A DNA stretch of 64,000 bases, taken from NCBI RefSeq assembly GCF_036906915.1, contig NZ_JBAKHX010000032.1:1-64000 (forward strand), read 5' to 3'. Shown here piece after piece: positions 58,231 to 64,000 of this stretch (its first letter is position 1; each line of letters starts with the position of its first letter). The translations under genes were made by a program, and so were the position numbers. Below the pieces are notes generated by a model that was not told the origin of the DNA, ran no database searches, and worked only from the letters and a program-made list of their open reading frames with translations. This stretch comes from Phytohabitans sp036906915. Lineage in GTDB: Bacteria > Actinomycetota > Actinomycetes > Mycobacteriales > Micromonosporaceae.

Positions 58231-59407
58231 GAGCGGTGATCTTGCCCTTGCTGTCAAGCTTGGCGCCGGTGGTCGGGAAGTCCGCCTTGCTGAGCTGGGC
58301 CACCTGCTTGGCGCCCCGGTGCGCGTTGTCCATGGTCGGCAGGCCGGCGCTGTTCATGGCCGTCGAGATGAGCTGGCCGCTGGCGAACGCGCCGTCCGGT
58401 GTCACCGAGACCTTGAGCACACCACCGAGCCCGAGCACCCCGTTGCCGCTCAACGTCTTGCCGCCGCCCGCGAAGTTGCCCAGGCTGTACGCGATCAGCC
58501 GGTCCTTGTAGAACTCCATGCCGCGCAGCACGTGCGGGCCGTGCCCCACGATCAGATCGGCGCCCGCGTCGATCATCGCGTGCGAGAACTTGATCGGGTC
58601 GCCCCTATTTTCCCCGAGGAAGAGCTCGGTGCCTGGCTTGACGTGGGTCTTGTCGGAGCCTTCGGCACCCATGTGCACCTGGACGACCACCACGTCCGCC
58701 ATGGTCGCGGCCTTCTTGACGACCTCGGCGGCCTCGTCGATGTCGGTGAGGCTGTTCGACCACGGGTACGAGGAGAAGCCGGCCACGGCGACCGATACGC
58801 CTTCGACGTCGACCACGGTGATCTCGTCTGGGGCGCCGGTGTGCTTGAGCCCGTGGTCCTTCAGTGCCTTCTGGGTGTTGCGGTACCCCGCCGCCCCGTA
58901 GTCGTTGCCATGGTTGTTGGCCTGGTTGAGCAGCTCGAAGCCGGCTTCCTTCAGGTGTGCCGCGTACGACGGCGGGGCCCGGAACTGGAAGCAGCGGGTG
59001 GAGTTGGCGCTGCACTTGCCGGCGCCGGTGTCGTCGGTGAGCGGCTCTTCGAGGTTGCCCATCACGAGGTCGGCCGCGAGCGCGGACTTGACCGCGTTGA
59101 AGAAGCCCTTGCCGCCGCCGGCGGGAAGCCTGTTGGGCGCGTTGCCCATGATGATGTCGCCGGTGGCCGACATCGAGATGGTGGCCGGCGGCGCCTCGGC
59201 GGACCGGGTCGGGGAGGGCGCGGCCGATCCGGAAGGCTCCTGGACCGCGTCGCCCTGCCAGAGTGGCGCCCCGGACCCGTCGTCGCGGTTGGCGACGAAG
59301 GCCACAGCGGCGAGACCGACTCCGAGCAGCACAGCGACGACCGCGAGCACAGCGAGGATGGGACGCCGTGTGCGGCCGGAACGCTCGTGCGGCCCGGGGT
59401 AACTCAT
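58217..59407 (-). CDS. CapA-family metallophosphatase-like membrane protein
   Basis: 396 residues. Seen: an N-terminal helix (ILAVLAVVAVLLGVGLAAVAFVA), a Ser/Pro linker, then a CapA/PgsA domain: ISMSATGDIIMGN, LVMGNLEEPLTDD, LLNQANNHGNDYG, VVVVQVHMGAE, DLIVGHGPHVLRG and AYSLGNF. These are the metal-binding blocks of poly-gamma-glutamate synthesis protein CapA. No capB or capC is present, so the polymer and role are unknown; in actinobacteria such lone CapA proteins are common. It is likely extracytoplasmic. Confidence 0.88.
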   Translation of the reverse strand: MSYPGPHERSGRTRRPILAVLAVVAVLLGVGLAAVAFVANRDDGSGAPLWQGDAVQEPSGSAAPSPTRSAEAPPATISMSATGDIIMGNAPNRLPAGGGKGFFNAVKSALAADLVMGNLEEPLTDDTGAGKCSANSTRCFQFRAPPSYAAHLKEAGFELLNQANNHGNDYGAAGYRNTQKALKDHGLKHTGAPDEITVVDVEGVSVAVAGFSSYPWSNSLTDIDEAAEVVKKAATMADVVVVQVHMGAEGSDKTHVKPGTELFLGENRGDPIKFSHAMIDAGADLIVGHGPHVLRGMEFYKDRLIAYSLGNFAGGGKTLSGNGVLGLGGVLKVSVTPDGAFASGQLISTAMNSAGLPTMDNAHRGAKQVAQLSKADFPTTGAKLDSKGKITAPAAG

Positions 59408-59446
59408 CGTTACGCGACGATACCGGCCACCCGCAAGGCCAGCGAA

Positions 59447-60145
59447 CTACTGATTTCGGTCGGACCAGGGCATCCCGGACCCCTTGCCGGTGCCGCCGCC
59501 TGATCGGACGGCCGCATGGACCGAACGGGCGATCCGGCCTCCCCATTCCGAGCGCGGACCGCCGTAAGCGGCAGCCGGGCCGTCCGGCGGACACACCACG
59601 CAGACCGCGTCGGTGGCCGTACCCGTGGCGGCGACGCCGAGGTCCCACAGCGCCTGCGCCTTCGCCTCGGTAGCCGTGGCCACCGCGTTGACCAGCGCGC
59701 CCTCGGACAGCCGCACGGGCACGGCGACCACGATATTGACGGTGCCGACGCGCGACGAATCGGCGTCGGGTGCCGCCGCCCAGATGGGAGCACCGAGCCC
59801 CACGGTGGCCCACACCCGAACCCCCTCGTCCGCGGCGGTGACCACCTCCGCGACGTCTACGCCTGTCATCAGGCCGACGCCGGGTCCCTCGAACCCCAAC
59901 TCGGCCGCCAACTCACACAGGTGTGCGTCCGGATCGTCCCGGTCATACCACATTGGTACGGTAGCGTTGATGATCCACTGACGGAGCCCGATACCACCAC
60001 CGAGCGGCGCGGACGAGATGGCCAACAACGGGCGGCCGATCCGCCAGGCCAGCAGCGGGATGTTCCGGCCGTCCTCGTGACGGTCTCCAAGGATCGGCTC
60101 CAGCACCACCTGCTGGACTTTACGATCAAGATTCCGGGGGTGCAC
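59447..60145 (-). CDS. cbiZ: adenosylcobinamide amidohydrolase
   Basis: Cleaves the aminopropanol side chain of (adenosyl)cobinamide to cobyric acid, a B12 salvage step. 232 residues. Seen: LLAISSAPLGGGIGLRQWIINATVP, GPGVGLMTGVDVAEVV, GTVNIVVAVPVRLSEGALVNAVATATEAKAQAL and GTATDAVCVVCP, which follow the CbiZ pattern. Start GTG 60145. It is isolated from other cobalamin genes and divergent from crp, so Crp control is conceivable. Confidence 0.87.
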   Translation of the reverse strand: MHPRNLDRKVQQVVLEPILGDRHEDGRNIPLLAWRIGRPLLAISSAPLGGGIGLRQWIINATVPMWYDRDDPDAHLCELAAELGFEGPGVGLMTGVDVAEVVTAADEGVRVWATVGLGAPIWAAAPDADSSRVGTVNIVVAVPVRLSEGALVNAVATATEAKAQALWDLGVAATGTATDAVCVVCPPDGPAAAYGGPRSEWGGRIARSVHAAVRSGGGTGKGSGMPWSDRNQ

Positions 60146-60241
60146 GCCCGGACATCTCCGACGTGCGCCTAGACTTACTGCGCGCGCGACTCACCGGCTG
60201 ATATGCCGGTAAGTGACCGGATGCGCAGGCGGAGGTGCGGT

Positions 60242-60919
60242 ATGGACGAGGTACTGGCCCGCAGTGGGATCTTCCAGGGCGTCGACCCGGAGGCGGCGGA
60301 AGCGCTCGCCAAAGAGATGGAGACGATCGAGACCCGTAAGGGCGAGGTGGTCTTCAACGAGGGCGAGCCTGGCGACAGCCTCTACATTGTGCTGTCCGGC
60401 AAGATCAAGCTTGGTCGGCGTGCCGCCGACGGCCGGCAGAACCTCATCTCCGTCATGGGTCCGTCCGACATGCTGGGCGAGCTGTCACTGTTCGACCCGG
60501 GCCCGCGCACCGCGACGGCCACCGCGGTCACCGACACGCGCCTCGCCCGCCTTCGCAAGCAGGCGCTGCGGCCGTGGCTCAACAACCGGCCCGAGATCGC
60601 CGAGCAACTGCTGAGGGTCCTGGCCCGCAGGCTGCGCCGCACCAACGACGCGCTGGCCGACCTGATCTTCACCGATGTGCCCGGCCGGGTCGCGAAAAAC
60701 CTGCTCCAGATGGCCGGCAGGTTCGGCACCCGCGACGGCGGCGTCCTCCGGGTGACCCACGACCTCACTCAGGAGGAGCTGGCCCAGCTGGTCGGCGCCT
60801 CCCGCGAGACCGTCAACAAGGCGCTCGCCGACTTCGCGTCGCGCGGCTGGCTGCGCCTCGACGGCAAGAGCGTGATCATCCTCGACCCGGAACGCTTGGC
60901 CCGCCGCGCCCGCGTCTGA
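60242..60919 (+). CDS. crp: Crp/Fnr family transcriptional regulator
   Basis: Global cAMP-type regulator, 225 residues. Seen: the cyclic-nucleotide domain with EGEPGDSLYIVLSGKIKLGRR, MLGELSLFDPGPRTATATA (phosphate-binding cassette), a dimer helix, and the winged helix LTQEELAQLVGASRETVNKALADFASRGWL. It is highly like mycobacterial Rv3676. GGAGG lies 6 bases before ATG 60242, which excludes the upstream in-frame start at 60203. Confidence 0.96.
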   Translation: MDEVLARSGIFQGVDPEAAEALAKEMETIETRKGEVVFNEGEPGDSLYIVLSGKIKLGRRAADGRQNLISVMGPSDMLGELSLFDPGPRTATATAVTDTRLARLRKQALRPWLNNRPEIAEQLLRVLARRLRRTNDALADLIFTDVPGRVAKNLLQMAGRFGTRDGGVLRVTHDLTQEELAQLVGASRETVNKALADFASRGWLRLDGKSVIILDPERLARRARV

Positions 60920-61011
60920 CCCCGGCTAGCCGGTGGCGGGCAGGTCATACGTGCCCGGCGGGGCGCCACGATCAGCCCTGCCACCCCGTATCCGCGCGTA
61001 CGCCCAGCGTG

Positions 61012-61039
61012 AAAACAAGCAGGCTTGACTGTTTGTTTT
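61012..61039. promoter_or_regulatory. candidate operator of the TetR regulator
   Basis: AAAACAAGCA (61012-61021) and TGTTTGTTTT (61030-61039) are inverted repeats matching 9 of 10. A second, inner palindrome CAAGC-AG-GCTTG spans 61016-61027. It lies 15 bases before the regulator start and is AT-rich in a GC-rich setting, as expected for an autoregulatory TetR site. Confidence 0.6.
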
Positions 61040-61053
61040 GACGAGGGCAGGCT

Positions 61054-61704
61054 GTGGGTGTGTCGGTTCGTACCCCTCAACAGGAGCGCAGCCGCGCCAC
61101 TCAGGCCCGCCTTCTGGAGTCCACCGTGGAGTGCCTCGTCGAGCGCGGCTGGTCGGGCACCACGACGACCGTTGTCGCGGCACGGGCCGGCGTCTCGCGC
61201 GGTGCCCAGCTGCACCACTACCCCACCAAGTCCGAGTTGGTGATGGCCGCGGTCGAGCACCTGGCCGAGCGGCGCGCCGCGGAGATCCGGCAGGAGGCGG
61301 CCCTCCTGCCCGCCGGTCCGCAACGGCTCGACCGGGTCGTCGACATGCTGGCCGCGGCGTTCACCGGCCCGCTCTACGTGGCCGCCCTGGAGGTGTGGGT
61401 GGCCGCCCGCACCGACCCCGACCTGCGGGCGGCGCTCATCCCGCTCGAAGCCCGCGTTGGCCGGGAGATGCACCGGCTCGCGGTCGACCTGCTCGGCGCC
61501 GACGAGCGCGCGCCCGGCGTACGGGAAGCCGTTCAGGCCACCCTCGACCTGCTGCGCGGGCTCGGCGTGGCCAACCTGCTCTCCGACGACACGGCCCGCC
61601 GCCAGGCACTGCTCACGGTCTGGAAAAAACAGCTGGCCGCGCTTCCCGGCCTCGCCTACGGCTCGGCGGCTCGCGCGCCTCTAAGCCGCTCACACATTCT
61701 CTGA
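61054..61704 (+). CDS. TetR family transcriptional regulator
   Basis: 216 residues. Seen: an N-terminal helix-turn-helix (SRATQARLLESTVECLVERGWSGTTTTVVAARAGVSRGAQLHHYPTKSELV in outline) with the LHHYPTK recognition-helix end, then an all-helical ligand domain with PLYVAALEVWVAARTDPDL. Start GTG 61054; GTG 61060 is possible. It precedes the TIGR03084-type and AtuA-type genes on the same strand with a 15-base gap, so it probably controls this catabolic operon. Confidence 0.92.
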   Translation: MGVSVRTPQQERSRATQARLLESTVECLVERGWSGTTTTVVAARAGVSRGAQLHHYPTKSELVMAAVEHLAERRAAEIRQEAALLPAGPQRLDRVVDMLAAAFTGPLYVAALEVWVAARTDPDLRAALIPLEARVGREMHRLAVDLLGADERAPGVREAVQATLDLLRGLGVANLLSDDTARRQALLTVWKKQLAALPGLAYGSAARAPLSRSHIL

Positions 61705-61719
61705 GAGGAGACGACGCCC

Positions 61720-62514
61720 ATGGCCGACCTCGGCGGACTGCTCGCCGACCTCGCCGACGAGTCGGCCGACTTGGACGCCCGGGTCGGTCCGCTGCCGGAC
61801 GCGCACTGGACCCGGCTGACGCCCGCCGACGGCTGGACCATCGCGCACCAGATCGCCCACCTCACGTGGACCGACCACATCGCGCTGCTGGCAGCCACCG
61901 ACGTCGATGCGTTCTACGCCTCGCTCGCCTATGCCGCGACCGACCCTGACCACTTCATCGACCGCGGCGCCGAGGAGTTCCTGGCGCCGACGCCCGAGCT
62001 GCTGGCCCGCTGGCGCACCGGCCGGGCGGCACTCGCCGACGCGCTCAAGGCGACGCCACCGGGCACGCGGCTGCCCTGGTACGGCACCGAGATGTCGGCG
62101 GCGTCGATGGCGACCGCACGGATCATGGAGACGTTCGCGCACGGCCAGGACATCGCGGACACGCTCGGCCATCGCAAGGTGCCGACCCCACGCCTGCGGC
62201 ACGTGGCGCACCTCGGCTTCCGCACCCTCGCCCACAGCTTCCGCAGTCACGGCCGCCCGGCCCCCGAGGCGCCGGTCCGGGTCGAGCTGGTCGGGCCCGA
62301 CGGCCTCTGGACGTACGGTCCCGCCGACGCCGCCGACCGGGTGACCGGCCCGGCGCTCGACTTCTGCCTGCTCGTCACGCAGCGCCGACACCGCGCCGAC
62401 CTGGCCCTGATGGCCACCGGTCCGGTCGCCGACGAGTGGCTCGACATCGCACAGGCCTTCGCCGGTCCTCCAGGCACCGGCCGTCGACCAGCCGGCCAGC
62501 AGAGCCTGCCGTGA
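61720..62514 (+). CDS. TIGR03084/maleylpyruvate isomerase-like metal-binding protein
   Basis: 264 residues of the DinB/MDMPI fold. Seen: GWTIAHQIAHLTWTDHIALLA, with the first His ligands, MATARIMETFAHGQDIADTLG, with the second ligand set, and LRHVAHLGFRTLAHSF. Proteins of this fold often use mycothiol. The start follows GAGAGGAGA at 61701-61709. Its stop overlaps the next gene as GTGA. Substrate unknown; its neighbours point to catabolism of branched or terpenoid acyl compounds. Confidence 0.83.
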   Translation: MADLGGLLADLADESADLDARVGPLPDAHWTRLTPADGWTIAHQIAHLTWTDHIALLAATDVDAFYASLAYAATDPDHFIDRGAEEFLAPTPELLARWRTGRAALADALKATPPGTRLPWYGTEMSAASMATARIMETFAHGQDIADTLGHRKVPTPRLRHVAHLGFRTLAHSFRSHGRPAPEAPVRVELVGPDGLWTYGPADAADRVTGPALDFCLLVTQRRHRADLALMATGPVADEWLDIAQAFAGPPGTGRRPAGQQSLP

Positions 62515-64000
62515 TCCGCATCGGCAACGCGTCCGGCTTCTACGGCGACCGCTTCGCCGCGTGGCGGGAGATGCTCGACGGCGGCCCGCTCGACGTGCTG
62601 ACCGGCGACTACCTGGCCGAGCTGACCATGCTGATCCTCGGACGGGACCGCCTGAAGGACCCGTCGCTCGGGTACGCCCGCACCTTCCTGCGGCAGATGG
62701 AGCAGTGCCTCGGCACCGCGCTCGACCGCGGCATCCGCGTCGTGACCAACGCCGGTGGGCTCAACCCGGAGGGGTTGGCAGCCGCGCTCGGCTCGCTCGC
62801 CACGCGGCTCGGCCTCCACGCGCACATCGGGTACGTCGCCGGCGACGCCACCGAGCGCGAGGGTGCCCACTCGGCGGCGCTGACAGCCAACGCGTACCTG
62901 GGCGCGTTCGGCATCGCGTCGTGCCTGAAGGCCGGGGCGGACGTCGTGGTGACCGGCCGGGTCACCGACGCGTCCCTGGTGGTGGGGCCGGCGATCGCGC
63001 ACTTCGGCTGGGGACGCACCGACTTCGACGCGCTGGCGGGCGCCACCGTCGCCGGCCACGTGCTGGAGTGCGGGGCACAGGCCACCGGTGGCAACTTCAG
63101 CTTCTTCACCGAGCTGCCCGACGGCGGCCGGCGGCCGGGCTTCCCGATCGCCGAGGTGCACGCCGACGGATCCAGTGTGATCACCAAGCACCCCGGCACC
63201 GGCGGCGCGGTCACCGTCGACACCGTGACCGCGCAGCTGGTGTACGAGGTGGGCGGGCCGGCGTACCTCGGGCCGGACGTGGTGACCCACCTCGACTCGA
63301 TCACGCTGGCGCCCGACGGTCCAGACCGGGTGCGCGTCACCGGGGTCCGGGGCTCGCCCCCGCCTCCCACCCTCAAGGTCGGCGTCAACACGCTCGGCGG
63401 TTTCCGCAACGCGATGACGTTCGTACTGGTCGGGCTCGACATCGACGCCAAGGCGGCACTCGTGCGTGCCCAGCTCGAAGCCGCGGTCGGCATCGACGGG
63501 CTGGCGTTCACGCTGACGCGTACCGACGACGGCGCGTTGCTGCGGGCGCAGATCCACGACGCCGATCCCAAGCGGGCCGGCCGGATGTTCTCGACGGCCG
63601 CGGTCGAGCTGGCCCTGGCCTCCTACCCGGGCTGCTTTCTCACCACGCCACCCACCGACGCCACGCCCTACGGGATCTTCACGGCCGACGCGGTGCCCCA
63701 GCGCGAGCACGTGGCCCTCCACCCCGACGGGGCACGGACAGCGATCTCCCCACCCACGGTTACCGCCGCGCCTCCAGAGGCGGCGAACGTTCCGGGCGGC
63801 CCCTCGCGGGGGTCGCCGCCCCGCGAGGTGGGCACCCGGTCGGGTGACAAGGGCACGGACGCCAACGTCGGCGTTTGGGTGCGCTCCGACGAGGATTACA
63901 CCCGGCTGCGCGGCTGGCTGACCGTCGACCGGTTCGCCGAGCTTCTGCCCGAAACCGCTGGTCTGCCCGTGGAACGGTATGAGCTGCCCAACCTGCGGGC
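62511..64000 (+). CDS. AtuA-family (DUF1446) protein, partial
   Basis: Runs off the right end; 496 residues are visible. Seen: MIRIGNASGFYGDRFAAWRE, VTNAGGLNPEGLAAAL, GYVAGDATE, GADVVVTGRVTDASLVVGPA, GHVLECGAQATGGNFSFF and GTRSGDKGTDANVGVWVRS near residue 445, the boundary into the C-terminal domain. AtuA proteins belong to acyclic terpene (citronellol/geranyl-CoA) utilisation; the biochemical step is not settled. GTG 62511 overlaps the previous stop. An acyl-CoA carboxylase or dehydrogenase is expected beyond 64000 (inference). Confidence 0.87.
   Translation, partial: MIRIGNASGFYGDRFAAWREMLDGGPLDVLTGDYLAELTMLILGRDRLKDPSLGYARTFLRQMEQCLGTALDRGIRVVTNAGGLNPEGLAAALGSLATRLGLHAHIGYVAGDATEREGAHSAALTANAYLGAFGIASCLKAGADVVVTGRVTDASLVVGPAIAHFGWGRTDFDALAGATVAGHVLECGAQATGGNFSFFTELPDGGRRPGFPIAEVHADGSSVITKHPGTGGAVTVDTVTAQLVYEVGGPAYLGPDVVTHLDSITLAPDGPDRVRVTGVRGSPPPPTLKVGVNTLGGFRNAMTFVLVGLDIDAKAALVRAQLEAAVGIDGLAFTLTRTDDGALLRAQIHDADPKRAGRMFSTAAVELALASYPGCFLTTPPTDATPYGIFTADAVPQREHVALHPDGARTAISPPTVTAAPPEAANVPGGPSRGSPPREVGTRSGDKGTDANVGVWVRSDEDYTRLRGWLTVDRFAELLPETAGLPVERYELPNLR

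Overview
The window is a high-GC actinobacterial chromosome segment, most probably from the family Micromonosporaceae. The evidence is the very GC-rich third codon positions, Lsr2, a MidA/NuoD2 pair, ESX-type secretion genes with a mycosin, a MarP protease and an F420-associated zincin. As I remember the Mycobacterium tuberculosis gene order, the backbone is colinear with Rv3596c-Rv3610c (clpC, lsr2, lysS, coaX, panD, panC, Rv3603c-like, DUF3180, folK, folB, folP, folE, ftsH), with Rv3624c-Rv3628 (hpt, tilS, zincin, dacB, ppa) and with Rv3671c-Rv3676 (marP, nudix, tlpA-like, nth, crp). No RNA gene, integrase, transposase, relaxase or CRISPR array was seen.

Layout. 1-3774 holds clpC (partial), lsr2 and lysS, all leftward; the clpC upstream region carries a ClgR-type box and DnaA-box-like 9-mers. 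3855-4862 is a methyltransferase that meets coaX at a fourfold 68-bp repeat carrying a hairpin. 4860-11480 is a leftward cofactor operon: a DUF2520 protein, panC, panD, a lipoprotein, nadB, nadC and coaX, covering CoA and NAD synthesis. A MITE-like element encodes the C-terminus of the DUF2520 protein. 11613-13832 is a MidA/NDUFAF7-type methyltransferase next to a NuoD paralogue. 13839-21612 holds a repetitive membrane protein, an osmoprotectant ABC transporter and several membrane proteins. 21786-24053 is DUF3180-folK-folB-folP.

24309-36932 is the accessory block of most interest. It is a mainly rightward cluster resembling a minimal type IV secretion apparatus: VirB2-, VirB3/PrgI-, VirB4-, VirB6- and VirB8-like proteins plus a transglycosylase/M23 wall hydrolase. 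A cassette of an FtsK/SpoIIIE-type ATPase, a coiled-coil membrane protein and an 86-residue helical protein follows. There is no relaxase or integrase. The block separates folP from folE, which are neighbours in mycobacteria.

36935-47760 returns to the backbone (folE, ftsH, hpt, a 46-residue membrane protein, a GlxA-type regulator, a gamma-glutamyltransferase, tilS, a zincin, dacB, ppa). 47960-54714 is an incomplete type VII (ESX) locus: eccD and eccC diverging, then mycP. 54805-60919 is marP, nudix, a TlpA-like lipoprotein, nth, capA-like, cbiZ and crp. 61054-64000 is a TetR regulator, a TIGR03084-type protein and the start of an AtuA-family gene. A family of intergenic palindromic elements with a conserved core and locus-specific arms recurs at 12589, 35879 and 45367, with a fragment at 58190.
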